64,000 nucleotides of DNA from Blastococcus sp. CPCC 205250 (GTDB taxonomy: Bacteria > Actinomycetota > Actinomycetes > Mycobacteriales > Geodermatophilaceae), in assembly GCF_019799925.1 (NCBI RefSeq), contig NZ_JABGCG010000002.1, positions 186,001-250,000 of the forward strand, read 5' to 3'. This document shows, in pieces, positions 38,217 through 46,496 of the stretch (positions within the stretch are counted from its first letter, which is position 1; every line of letters begins with the position of its first letter). A program made the position numbers and the translations under genes. The notes beneath the pieces were generated by a model, which saw only the letters and a list, made by a program, of their open reading frames with translations, was not told the origin of the DNA and did not search any database.

Positions 38217-38681
38217 GTGGAGTCCCTGACGCACGCCGACTCGATCGTCGTCCGCACCTCCCCGGAGGCGCTGTACGCGCTGGTGTCGGACGTGACACGG
38301 ACCGGCGAGTGGAGCCCGGTGTGCCGGGCGTGCTGGTGGGACGAGGGGGACGGCCCGCGGGTGGGCGCGTGGTTCACCGGCCGCAACGAGGTGCCCGGCC
38401 GCACGTGGGAGACCCGTAGCCAGGTGGTGGTCGCCGACCCCGGCCGCGAGTTCGCCTGGCTGGTCGGCGGGTCGCTGGTGCGCTGGGCGTTCACCCTGGA
38501 GCCCGTGGCCGACGGCACGCGGCTCACCGAGTCCTGGGAGTTCCTGCCGGCGGGCCAGGCGGTGTTCGCCGAGCGCTACGGCGCCGACGCCCCGGCGCAG
38601 GTCGCCGACCGCACCCGCGCCGCCCGCGAGGGCATCCCGGCCACGCTGGCGGCCATCGCCGGCATCGCCGAGGCGGGCTGA
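38217..38681 (+). CDS. SRPBCC-family polyketide-cyclase-like protein
   Basis: 154 residues. TSPEALYALVSDVTRTGEWS, PVCRACWWDEGDGPRVGAWF and FAWLVGGSLVRWAFTLEPVA show the SRPBCC/polyketide cyclase fold with a ligand cavity. Function unknown. The GTG at 38217 is supported by GAGGA eight bases upstream; an ATG at 38208 is an in-frame alternative but would overlap that site. A long hairpin terminator follows. Confidence 0.75.
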   Translation: MESLTHADSIVVRTSPEALYALVSDVTRTGEWSPVCRACWWDEGDGPRVGAWFTGRNEVPGRTWETRSQVVVADPGREFAWLVGGSLVRWAFTLEPVADGTRLTESWEFLPAGQAVFAERYGADAPAQVADRTRAAREGIPATLAAIAGIAEAG

Positions 38682-38683
38682 GC

Positions 38684-38717
38684 GCGGGCGGCCGGACGCC
38701 TCCGTCCGGCCGCCCGC
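38684..38717. terminator. Bidirectional hairpin terminator
   Basis: GCGGGCGGCCGGACG (38684-38698) and CGTCCGGCCGCCCGC (38703-38717), a perfect 15-bp stem with a CCTC loop, lie between the SRPBCC gene and the convergent 67-residue protein gene. Confidence 0.75.
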
Positions 38718-38723
38718 CGCGGA

Positions 38724-38927
38724 TCAGGTGCCGGCGATGTTGCCCAGGCCGCCGCCGCCGGCGAACTGCGACGCCAGCGTCATCGGGTCGACGCCGAGCT
38801 CGTCGAGCACGCCGCGGTGCTCGTGGATGTCCACCTGGTCGGGGAGCTCGCGGTCGGCCCGCTCGGCGGCCGCGTCGTCGCCCCGCGTGCGGAGGAGGTC
38901 CAGGATCTGTGACTTGTCGGTCTGCAT
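38724..38927 (-). CDS. Small conserved hypothetical protein
   Basis: 67 residues: MQTDKSQILDLLRTRGDDAA begins a helical, acidic segment, followed by LPDQVDIHEHRGVLDELGVD and a Gly-rich tail (AGGGGLGNIAGT). The compact pattern with a Gly-rich end recurs in actinobacterial small proteins, but I know of no function. AAGG lies ten bases before the ATG. It is 36 bp from the monooxygenase stop and may be co-transcribed with it. Confidence 0.6.
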   Translation of the reverse strand: MQTDKSQILDLLRTRGDDAAAERADRELPDQVDIHEHRGVLDELGVDPMTLASQFAGGGGLGNIAGT

Positions 38928-38963
38928 ACCGGAAGCCTTACCCCAGGACCGGCCGGTCCACCC

Positions 38964-40373
38964 TCACGTCGCGGACCGGACGATCCGGTCGGGCCGGACG
39001 ACGACCGAGCGCGCGCTCCCCAGCCACGCCGTGAGCACCCCGTCGGCGTCCTCGACCTCCGTCCGGCGTCCGCCGGCGTGCACCGCGAGCCCGCGTCCGG
39101 TCCGGGACAGCGACGCCGTCCCGCCACCCAGCACCTCGTCGAGCGGGCAGCGGCGGCCGTCCACCGCCACGTGCGCGCGCGGCAGCAGCGTCCCGGCCAG
39201 CCGCCGGCCGGACCGGCCCGAGCGCTCGACGAGGGGACCGCGGCGCAGCGGCGGCGTGCGGCTGTCGGTGGCGAAGGCGGCCACCGCCGGCACCCGGCCG
39301 ACCCCGGCGAGCACCGCGTGCCGCAGCGCGTCCGCGCCACGGCCGCCGCCGGTCATGAGCGCGCCCACGAGCACGGCCAGCCGCACCAGCGCGCGGGCGT
39401 GGGGGGCGCGCTCGGCCTGGTGGGTGTCCAGGAGCGCCTCGTCGGCACCGCCCAGGACGGCGGCGAGCTTCCAGGTGACCTGGTGGACGTCGCGCAGCCC
39501 GAGCCCCAGGCCCTGCCCGATGAACGGCGGGGTGAGGTGGGCGGCGTCGCCGGCGAGGAGCACGCGGCCCGCCCGCCAGCGGTCGGCCACCTGCGCGCGG
39601 TAGACGTACTCCGCGGTCCGCACGACCTCGGCGCCGTCCGCGGCGAAGGAGGCCAGCAGCCGGGCGAGCGGGAGGTCGGCCGCGCGCTCCCCCGGCGCCA
39701 GCCGGGCCTCGAACCGGTACCGGTTCCCGGCCACCGGCATGAACGTCGCCGCGCGGCCGGGGTCGCAGACCTGGTGCACGCCCGGCCACACCGCCAGCGG
39801 GTCGTCCGACCGCAGGTCGAGCACCAGCCAGCGGGCCGGGCGGCCGAGGTCGCGCATCCGGGCGCCGACCAGCCGGCGCACGGTGCTGTGGGCGCCGTCG
39901 CAGCCGAGGACCGCCGACGCCGTGACGGACCGGTCCGCCAGGTGCACCGTGACCCCGTCCGGTCGGGGGGTCAGCCCCGTGACCTCCGCGCCCGTCCGCA
40001 CCTCGACCAGCGGCTCGCGGTCCACCGCCTCGCGCAGGAGTCGCTCGAGGTCGGGCTGGTGGAACATCGACGCCTGCGGCCACCCGTGCAGCCCCGCTGC
40101 GGCCTCGCGACCGAACTCGGCGAGCACGCGGGAGCGGGCGTCGAGCAGCCGCAGCCCCCGCGCCGGCCGGCTCACCGCGAGGAACCCGTCGACGACGCCG
40201 GCGTCGGCCAGCGCGCGCAGCGCCTCGTCGTCCAGGTGGACCGCCCGCGGCGAGCCGTAGGGCTCCGCGTGCCGCTCGAGGACGCACACCGGCAGCCCGC
40301 GGCGGGCGAGCAGCAGCGCCGCCGTCAGCCCCACCGGCCCGGCGCCGACCACGACCACCGGGGCGCCGGACAC
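38964..40373 (-). CDS. FAD-dependent monooxygenase (aromatic hydroxylase type)
   Basis: 469 residues, class A flavoprotein monooxygenase. VVVGAGPVGLTAALLLARRG is the GxGxxG FAD site; LGCDGAHSTVRRLVG is the DG motif that contacts both cofactors; LLAGDAAHLTPPFIGQGLGL is the GD motif. C-terminal thioredoxin-like region is short. Likely hydroxylates a phenolic or other aromatic substrate with NAD(P)H. The GTG start has no strong ribosome-binding site. It is divergent from an NDMA-type alcohol dehydrogenase across a 153-bp region with a palindrome (40393-40410). Confidence 0.83.
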   Translation of the reverse strand: MSGAPVVVVGAGPVGLTAALLLARRGLPVCVLERHAEPYGSPRAVHLDDEALRALADAGVVDGFLAVSRPARGLRLLDARSRVLAEFGREAAAGLHGWPQASMFHQPDLERLLREAVDREPLVEVRTGAEVTGLTPRPDGVTVHLADRSVTASAVLGCDGAHSTVRRLVGARMRDLGRPARWLVLDLRSDDPLAVWPGVHQVCDPGRAATFMPVAGNRYRFEARLAPGERAADLPLARLLASFAADGAEVVRTAEYVYRAQVADRWRAGRVLLAGDAAHLTPPFIGQGLGLGLRDVHQVTWKLAAVLGGADEALLDTHQAERAPHARALVRLAVLVGALMTGGGRGADALRHAVLAGVGRVPAVAAFATDSRTPPLRRGPLVERSGRSGRRLAGTLLPRAHVAVDGRRCPLDEVLGGGTASLSRTGRGLAVHAGGRRTEVEDADGVLTAWLGSARSVVVRPDRIVRSAT

Positions 40374-40392
40374 GCCGCCAGTCTGCGGGAAC

Positions 40393-40410
40393 GCTGCACG
40401 ACGTTGCAGC
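40393..40410. promoter_or_regulatory. Palindrome in a divergent promoter region
   Basis: GCTGCA (40393-40398) and TGCAGC (40405-40410) flank a 6-nt centre; the arms extend to CGCTGCA and TGCAGCG. It is 20 bp from the monooxygenase start and 117 bp from the dehydrogenase start. GTTGCA within it matches the sites near coxS. Confidence 0.45.
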
Positions 40411-40526
40411 GCGTGCCTCCTGGGGTTGCCGCGCGCCCCCGCCGTGTCGAGGCTGGGGCGCGGCACACCGAGCGCGGGGTGCCGGGGCGCCCGTCGACGG
40501 CGACGGGCCGGGGAAGGGACGACTGC

Positions 40527-41654
40527 GTGAAGACCAAGGGTGCACTGCTGTGGGGCGTGGGCGAGGAGTGGTCGATCGAGGAGATCGAACTGGGTGACCC
40601 GAGGGAGGGCGAGGTCCAGGTCCAGCTCGCCGCGTCGGGCCTGTGCCACAGCGACGAGCACCTGGTCACCGGCGGCACGCCGGTCGCGTTCTACCCGGTG
40701 ATCGGCGGGCACGAGGGCTCGGGCGTCGTGACCAAGGTGGGGCCGGGCGTCACCGGGCTGAAGGAGGGCGACCACGTCGTCACCGCCTTCATCCCCGCCT
40801 GCGGCCAGTGCCCGCCGTGCTCGAAGGGGATGCAGAACCTCTGCGACCTCGGCGCGAGCCTGCTGGCCGGCACCTCGATCTCCGACGGCAGCTACCGCAT
40901 CCAGGCCAAGGGCAAGGACGTCATCCCGATGTGCCTGCTCGGCACGTTCTCGCCGTACATCACGGTGCACCAGGCCTCGGTGGTGCGGATCGAGCCGGAC
41001 ATCCCGCTGGAGATCGCCGCGCTCGTCGGCTGCGGGGTGACCACCGGCTGGGGCTCGGCGACCAAGGTGGCCGACGTCCGCCCCGGTGAGAACGTCGTCG
41101 TCATGGGCGTCGGCGGCGTCGGCATGAACGCCGTCCAGGGCGCGGCGGCCGCCGGTGCCAAGCGGGTGTTCGCCATCGACCCGGTCGCGCAGAAGCGCGA
41201 GTGGGCCATGGAGATGGGCGCGACCCACACCTTCGCGAGCATCGAGGAGGCCACCGGCCCGATCAACGAGCTCACCTGGGGCCGGATGGCGGAGAAGGTG
41301 ATCATCACCGTCGGCGACATCCAGGGCGAGGACGTCGGCGCCGCCCTCAGCGTGACCGGCAAGGGCGGCCGCGCCGTCGTCACCGGCATGGGCAACGCGG
41401 CCAACACGGACGTGAAGGTCAGCCTGTTCGAGCTCGCGCTGCTGCAGAAGGACCTGCAGGGCGCGATCTTCGGCGGCCTCTCCCCGCGCTCGGCGATCCC
41501 CGAGCTGCTGGCGCTCTACCAGGAGGGCCAGCTCAAGCTCGACGAGCTGGTGACCACGAAGTACTCCCTGGAAGAGGTCAACCAGGGCTACCAGGACATG
41601 CGCGACGGCAAGAACATCCGCGGGATGATCATCTACACCGACGCCGACCGCTGA
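40527..41654 (+). CDS. NDMA-dependent alcohol dehydrogenase, zinc MDR family
   Basis: 375 residues. Catalytic zinc in GLCHSDEH, structural zinc in CGQCPPCSKGMQNLC, nucleotide fold GVGGVGMNAVQGAAAAG. The overall sequence is that of nicotinoprotein dehydrogenases assayed with the artificial electron acceptor N,N-dimethyl-4-nitrosoaniline, now associated with mycofactocin as the natural acceptor. Likely oxidises primary alcohols or formaldehyde conjugates. GTG start after AAGGGA. A 13-bp perfect hairpin terminator (41660-41689) follows. The second paralogue is at 46497-47633. Confidence 0.86.
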   Translation: MKTKGALLWGVGEEWSIEEIELGDPREGEVQVQLAASGLCHSDEHLVTGGTPVAFYPVIGGHEGSGVVTKVGPGVTGLKEGDHVVTAFIPACGQCPPCSKGMQNLCDLGASLLAGTSISDGSYRIQAKGKDVIPMCLLGTFSPYITVHQASVVRIEPDIPLEIAALVGCGVTTGWGSATKVADVRPGENVVVMGVGGVGMNAVQGAAAAGAKRVFAIDPVAQKREWAMEMGATHTFASIEEATGPINELTWGRMAEKVIITVGDIQGEDVGAALSVTGKGGRAVVTGMGNAANTDVKVSLFELALLQKDLQGAIFGGLSPRSAIPELLALYQEGQLKLDELVTTKYSLEEVNQGYQDMRDGKNIRGMIIYTDADR

Positions 41655-41659
41655 GCGTC

Positions 41660-41689
41660 GCGGTGGGGCCCCGTCCGGGGCCCCACCGC
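41660..41689. terminator. Hairpin terminator after the alcohol dehydrogenase
   Basis: GCGGTGGGGCCCC (41660-41672), loop GTCC, GGGGCCCCACCGC (41677-41689): perfect 13-bp stem between the dehydrogenase and the convergent acyl-CoA synthetase gene. Confidence 0.78.
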
Positions 41690-41691
41690 AC

Positions 41692-43392
41692 TCAGCCCCG
41701 CAGCTCGGGGAAGTCGCTGTCCTTGAACTCGGTGGCGCTGCCCGCCGGAGCCAGCTCCTCCTCGCGCTGCCGCAGCTCGACCCGCCGGATCTTCCCGGAG
41801 ATCGTCTTGGGCAGCTCCGCGAACTCGATCCGCCGCACCCGCAGGAACGGCGCCAGCCGCTCGCGGGCGTGCCGGAGCACCGCCAGGGCGGTCTCCGCGG
41901 TCGGCTCCCAGCCCGGCGCCAGCGTCACGTACGCCTTGGGGACGGCGGCGCGCACCGGGTCGGGCACCGGGACGACGGCGGCCTCGACCACCGCCGGGTG
42001 CTCGATGAGCACGCTCTCCAGCTCGAACGGGCTGATCTTGTAGTCGCTGGCCTTGAAGACGTCGTCGGTGCGCCCGACGTAGGTGATGTAGCCGTCGGCG
42101 TCCCGGGTCGCGACGTCGCCCGTGTGGTAGTACCCGCCGGCCATCGCCTCGGTGGCCCGCTCGGGGTCGCCCTGGTAGCCGGTCATCAGGCTCAGCGGCC
42201 GGGCGGCGAGGTCCAGGCAGATCTCGCCGTCGTCGCCCGGCTGCCCGGTGACCGGGTCGACCAGCACCACGGGCACGCCGGGCAGCGCCCGGCCCATCGA
42301 GCCCGGCTTGACCACCGCGCCGGGGGTGTTGCCGACCGACGCCGTCGTCTCGGTCTGGCCGTAGCCGTCGCGCAGGGTCATGCCCCAGTGCCGGCGCACC
42401 TGGTCGATCACCTCGGGGTTGAGCGGCTCGCCGGCCGCGATCACCTCGCGCAGCGAGCCCGGGCCGCCGGTGAGGTCGGCCTGGATGAGCATCCGCCAGA
42501 CCGTCGGCGGCGCGCAGAACGTGGTGATCCCGGCGCTGCGGATCCGGTCCAGCATCGCCGCGGCGTCGAACCGCCGGTAGTTGGCGAGGTACACGGTGGC
42601 CTCGGCCGCCCACGGGGCGAAGAAGCAGCTCCACGCGTGCTTGGCCCAGCCCGGCGAGCTGATGTTCAGGTGCACGTCGCCGGGCTGCAGCCCCAGCCAG
42701 TACATCGTCGACAGGTGGCCCACCGGGTAGCTGACCTGCGTGTGCTCGACCAGCTTGGGCCGGCTGGTCGTGCCGCTGGTGAAGTACAGGAGGAGCGGGT
42801 CGCCCGCCGCGGTGCCCGGGTGCCCGACCGGCTCGTCCGGCGCGCCCGCGGCGTCGGCGTAGGAGGCCCAGCCGGCGACCTCGCCGCCCACGACGACCCG
42901 TCCGTAGTCGCCCGGGACGTCTCCGAACTTGGCGGCGTCCGCCGCGTTGGCGACGACGTGCCGCGCGCCGCCGCGGCCGATCCGGTCGGCCAGGTCCGCG
43001 GGGCCGAGCGCCGTGGTGGTCGGCATGATCACCGCGCCGAGCTTCATCACCGCGAGCATCGACTCCCACAGCTCGACCTGGTTGCCCAGCATGAGGACGA
43101 CGCGGTCGCCCCGGGTCACGCCGCGGTCGCGCAGCCAGGCGGCGACCTGGTCGGAGCGGCGGGCCAGCGTGTCGAACGACCAGCTGCCCTCGGTGCCGTC
43201 CTGCTCGGTGATGACCAGGGCCGGCCGGTCGACGCCGCGGGCGACGGCGTCGAACCAGTCGACGGCCCAGTTGAACGGCCCCTCGATCTGCGGCCAGCGG
43301 AACTCGGCGACCGCCCGCTCGGGGTCGCCGCGCAGCGCGAGCAACTGGTCGCGGGCGGCGCGGTAGCGGGCGGTGGCCGGGCTGTCGGACAT
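41692..43392 (-). CDS. AMP-dependent acyl-CoA synthetase
   Basis: 566 residues, ANL superfamily. AMP-binding P-loop YFTSGTTSRPK, then TLRDGYGQTETTASVGN (ADP/ATP region), YHTGDVATRDADGYITYVGR with the hinge Asp, and the C-terminal ELPKTISGKIRRVELR with the adenylation Lys. It forms acyl-CoA from a carboxylic acid, ATP and CoA; the acid (medium-chain or benzoate-like) is undetermined. Its position between two NDMA-type dehydrogenases suggests it activates the acid produced by alcohol/aldehyde oxidation. ATG 43392 with GAGGGG upstream. Confidence 0.86.
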   Translation of the reverse strand: MSDSPATARYRAARDQLLALRGDPERAVAEFRWPQIEGPFNWAVDWFDAVARGVDRPALVITEQDGTEGSWSFDTLARRSDQVAAWLRDRGVTRGDRVVLMLGNQVELWESMLAVMKLGAVIMPTTTALGPADLADRIGRGGARHVVANAADAAKFGDVPGDYGRVVVGGEVAGWASYADAAGAPDEPVGHPGTAAGDPLLLYFTSGTTSRPKLVEHTQVSYPVGHLSTMYWLGLQPGDVHLNISSPGWAKHAWSCFFAPWAAEATVYLANYRRFDAAAMLDRIRSAGITTFCAPPTVWRMLIQADLTGGPGSLREVIAAGEPLNPEVIDQVRRHWGMTLRDGYGQTETTASVGNTPGAVVKPGSMGRALPGVPVVLVDPVTGQPGDDGEICLDLAARPLSLMTGYQGDPERATEAMAGGYYHTGDVATRDADGYITYVGRTDDVFKASDYKISPFELESVLIEHPAVVEAAVVPVPDPVRAAVPKAYVTLAPGWEPTAETALAVLRHARERLAPFLRVRRIEFAELPKTISGKIRRVELRQREEELAPAGSATEFKDSDFPELRG

Positions 43393-43524
43393 GGGTGGCG
43401 GTCCCCTCTCGTCGTCCTCCGCATCCTGTGCGGGCGCACCGGCACCGGCCACCCCCGATCGCGCCTGCCCGGGCGTCCCGCGTGCACGACGTCCGCCACC
43501 GGCGGAGCGCCGACCTGCGCTAAC

Positions 43525-43538
43525 GTGACCGGCGTCAC
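43525..43538. promoter_or_regulatory. Palindrome between acyl-CoA synthetase and LuxR regulator
   Basis: GTGAC-CGGC-GTCAC, perfect 5-bp arms, in the divergent region, 24 bp before the TTG start of the regulator and beside a TAACGT that could be a -10. Confidence 0.4.
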
Positions 43539-43562
43539 CAGCGCGACCGGGAGGAGACGCCG

Positions 43563-44444
43563 TTGTCCGTCCCGGCGGCCGCACGGCCCGACGACCGCGA
43601 CGCCCTGCGCGCCGCCGTCCGCGAGGTGCACGCCCGGTCGGGCATGAGCGTCGTCTTCGCCGGGCCGGTCCAGGCCACGCGGACCGGCGCGTCGATCCGG
43701 ATCGCGGAGCTGCTCGGCGCACGGACGCCCCACCTGCGCGGTCTCGTCGTGCGCGCCGGCGCGGGGCTGGGCGGGCGGGTCATCGCCGAGGCGCGGCCGG
43801 CCGGGGTGGAGGACTACTCGGGCGCCCGCGACATCACGCACGAGTACGACGGGCCGGTGCTGGCCGAGGGGCTGTGCACGGTGGCCGCCGTCCCGGTGCT
43901 GGTCGCGGGCCGGCCCCGCGCCGTCGTCTACGCGGCCTCGCGCGAGCGGGGATCGGTCGGCGACCGCGTCCGCGAGGCCCTCGCCCGGTCCGCCCGGCGG
44001 ATGGCCGCGGAGCTGGCGGTGCGCGACGAGGTCGACCGGCGCGTGGCCCTGCTGGCGGCGGCGTCCACCGGCCCCCGGGAGGACGACGACCCGGCCCGCT
44101 GGGAGGAGGTCCGTGCGGTGCACGCGGACCTGCGGCTGGCCGCGCAGGACACCGCCGACGAGGTCCTGCGCCAGCGGCTGCTCGACGCCTGCACCCGGCT
44201 GGCCGCGCTGGGTGCCGCACCGGAGCCCGCCCCCGACCGGCCGCCGCCGGTGCACCTGTCCGCCCGCGAGCTCGACGTCCTCGCCCAGGTGGCGCTGGGC
44301 TGCAGCAACCGGGAGGTCGCCGTGCGGCTCTCGCTCCGCCCCGAGACGGTCAAGAGCTACCTCGGCGCGGCGATGGCCAAGCTCGACGCGCACACCCGGC
44401 TCGAGGCCGTCGTCCACGCGCGCCGCCTGGGGCTGCTCCCCTGA
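43563..44444 (+). CDS. GAF-LuxR family response regulator-like transcription factor
   Basis: 293 residues. Residues about 20-150 are GAF-like (LRGLVVRAGAGLGGRVIAEA, RPAGVEDYSGARDITHEYDG). The C-terminus is a LuxR helix-turn-helix: LSARELDVLAQVALGCSNRE followed by VAVRLSLRPETVKSYLGAAM. The GAF domain likely senses a small ligand; no receiver domain is present. The start is a TTG preceded by GGGAGGAG, an uncommon but well-supported choice. It is divergent from the acyl-CoA synthetase gene and a plausible regulator of it. Confidence 0.83.
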   Translation: MSVPAAARPDDRDALRAAVREVHARSGMSVVFAGPVQATRTGASIRIAELLGARTPHLRGLVVRAGAGLGGRVIAEARPAGVEDYSGARDITHEYDGPVLAEGLCTVAAVPVLVAGRPRAVVYAASRERGSVGDRVREALARSARRMAAELAVRDEVDRRVALLAAASTGPREDDDPARWEEVRAVHADLRLAAQDTADEVLRQRLLDACTRLAALGAAPEPAPDRPPPVHLSARELDVLAQVALGCSNREVAVRLSLRPETVKSYLGAAMAKLDAHTRLEAVVHARRLGLLP

Positions 44445-44446
44445 GT

Positions 44447-44503
44447 CGAGATCTGCACACTCGTCGGCATCAGCGGCTGATGGCGACGACTGTGCAGATC
44501 TCG
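44447..44503. repeat. 57-bp palindromic repeat, copy 2
   Basis: Left arm identical to copy 1 over 19 bases (CGAGATCTGCACACTCGTC), then CATCAG-CGG-CTGATG, then the right arm with one changed base (GACGACTGTGCAGATCTCG). It lies between the convergent LuxR and AAA-VWA genes. Confidence 0.85.
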
Positions 44504-44510
44504 CCGGCTG

Positions 44511-46397
44511 CTAGTCGAGCAGGCGGGTGAGCGCCGGGCCCAGGTCGCGGATCGAGCGCACCATCTCCGCCGTCCCCCCGCCGCGCGCAGCCAGGTCGCG
44601 GGCGGCGACCTCGGCCTCCGGCGTGGGGAGCGGGCACAGCACGTGCAGCCGGTCGATGCCGCCCAGAGCCGTCTCCGGCGGGTCGCCGGTGGTGTGCAGG
44701 CAGTCCGACAGCAGGACGGCGACGCGCTCGTCGGCGACCGCGGGCAGCAGCTGACCCCGGACCGCCCGCAGCGCCGCGGCGAGATCGGTCATGCCGTGGC
44801 CGCGCAGGGTGATCAGGTGCTGCACGAGGTCCTCCGGCGCCCGCCGCTGGCCGTGCCGCTGCACGACGTCCACCTCGCGGCCGAAGGTGAGCACGCTGGT
44901 CTGCAGCCGCTCGTCGGCGGTGAGCACGACCCCGGCGGCGGCGACCGCGGCGATGGCCACGCCCAGGCCGGTCATCGAGCCCGAGGTGTCCACGGCCAGG
45001 CAGACGGCGCGGCGGGCGCCGGTCCAGGTGCGGGTGACCAGGTCCTCGGGGGCCAGGGCCCGGCCCGGGTCCCAGCGGTCCAGCGTGCGGTCCAGGTCCA
45101 GGTCGCCGTCGCCCCGCCGGTCGGCGACGAGCCGGCGGGTGCCCCGGGTCCGGGTCCGCCCGACCCGGCCGACCTGCACGAACACCCGCGCCGCGACCCG
45201 CTGGGCCGCCGCCCGGAGCTCGCGGTCGGTGGCCAGCGCGAGGTCGGTGAGCAGGGCCGCCGCGGCGTCGGCGTCGGTGGCCATCAGCGCGGCGAAGGCG
45301 TCCTCGTCGAACTCGCCCACCTCCGGGCTGACCTCGTCGAACGACTCGTGGCGCGCGGCCATCTCGCGGCGGCCGGTCTGCCGCCGGGCGCCGCCGGCGC
45401 GGCGGTCGCGGCGCAGGGACGACGCGGACTCCGGGCCCGCCTGCGACGCAGGCGGGCCCTCAGCTTTTCCCGGGTCTCCCCCGTCCCCGGGCGGCGGGGG
45501 CGGTTCCTCGGCGGCCGGCGGCGGCCCGTCCTCCGGCCAGACCTCGGCCAGGAGATCGTCGATGACCGACTCCGGGGTGCGCTCCACGCCGTCGGCGATG
45601 CGGATGCGCCCCGACAGGGCCGCGTGCGCGGCGTCCCGGGTGGTCTCGCGGGCGCCGTCGGCCCCCAGGCCGGGCAGGCCGCGCATCTCCAGCAGGCCGC
45701 CGAGCAGCAGCACCAGGTCGATGGCCCCGCGCACCGACGAGCCCATCCGCACGTGGCGGTGCTCGCGGGTGGCGCGCACCAGGCGCACGGCGAGCGCGGT
45801 CAGGTCCGCCGGCGCGGCGGTGACCGCGGAGGTGATCGACCGCTCACCCGCGGCGTCCTGGTAGCCGAGCACCACCCGGCACATCCGGTCGGCGATCGCC
45901 TGGCCCACGCGGGCGGTGCCGATGGCGTCGAAGGGGTTCATCGCCGCGATGAGCCGGAACCCGGCGGCGGCGCGCACGTGCCCGAGCCGGGGCACGGTGA
46001 TCTCGCCCTCGGTGAGCACGGTGATGAGGACGTTGAGCGTCTCCTCGGGGATCCGGTTGAGCTCCTCGAGGTAGAGCAGCCCCGAGCCGCGCATCGCCGT
46101 CAGCAGGGGGCCGTCGGTGAAGCTCTCGGGCACGTACCCGCCGGCGAGGACAGCGGCCGGGTCGTACTGGCCGATCAGCCGGGCCGGGGTCAGCTCGGCG
46201 TTGCCCTCGACGAAGACGACCTCCTGGCCGACGTCGGCGGCGATGGCCCGCAGCAGCGTCGACTTGCCCGTGCCCGGCGGCCCCTCCAGGACCACGTGCC
46301 GGTTGGTGCGCAGGGCGACGGTGAGCACCTCGCGCTCGCGGCGCAACCCGATCACCGGGTGGGGGCCGGTCTCCGTCGTCGGGCTGGCCTGGGTCAC
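44511..46397 (-). CDS. Fused MoxR-type AAA ATPase and VWA-domain protein
   Basis: 628 residues in one uninterrupted reading frame. Residues 1 to about 285 are a MoxR-like AAA+ domain with Walker A GPPGTGKST (39-47) and Walker B LLYLEELNR; residues about 290-330 are a Pro/Gly linker; residues about 345-628 hold a VWA domain whose MIDAS motif is DTSGSM (470-475). MoxR and VWA proteins are normally separate (as the CoxD/CoxE-like pair at 50.8-52.9 kb) or joined as in Mg-chelatase-like BchD; the fusion here resembles the latter design. It probably acts as a metal-dependent chaperone or insertion factor. Flanked by 57-bp palindromes on both sides (copies 2 and 3). GTG start. Confidence 0.83.
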   Translation of the reverse strand: MTQASPTTETGPHPVIGLRREREVLTVALRTNRHVVLEGPPGTGKSTLLRAIAADVGQEVVFVEGNAELTPARLIGQYDPAAVLAGGYVPESFTDGPLLTAMRGSGLLYLEELNRIPEETLNVLITVLTEGEITVPRLGHVRAAAGFRLIAAMNPFDAIGTARVGQAIADRMCRVVLGYQDAAGERSITSAVTAAPADLTALAVRLVRATREHRHVRMGSSVRGAIDLVLLLGGLLEMRGLPGLGADGARETTRDAAHAALSGRIRIADGVERTPESVIDDLLAEVWPEDGPPPAAEEPPPPPGDGGDPGKAEGPPASQAGPESASSLRRDRRAGGARRQTGRREMAARHESFDEVSPEVGEFDEDAFAALMATDADAAAALLTDLALATDRELRAAAQRVAARVFVQVGRVGRTRTRGTRRLVADRRGDGDLDLDRTLDRWDPGRALAPEDLVTRTWTGARRAVCLAVDTSGSMTGLGVAIAAVAAAGVVLTADERLQTSVLTFGREVDVVQRHGQRRAPEDLVQHLITLRGHGMTDLAAALRAVRGQLLPAVADERVAVLLSDCLHTTGDPPETALGGIDRLHVLCPLPTPEAEVAARDLAARGGGTAEMVRSIRDLGPALTRLLD

Positions 46398-46420
46398 CTG
46401 ACCCCTCTCGTACGTGGCGG

Positions 46421-46477
46421 CGGGATCCGCGCGGTCGCCACCATCAGACCCCGATGGCGGCGACCGCGCAGATCTCG
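46421..46477. repeat. 57-bp palindromic repeat, copy 3 (diverged)
   Basis: Same 27+3+27 design and length as copies 1 and 2; the left arm agrees at 19 of 27 positions and the right end GCAGATCTCG is intact. It lies between the AAA-VWA gene and the second NDMA-type dehydrogenase. Confidence 0.7.
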
Positions 46478-46496
46478 CGGTGGGACGGGCAGGCCG

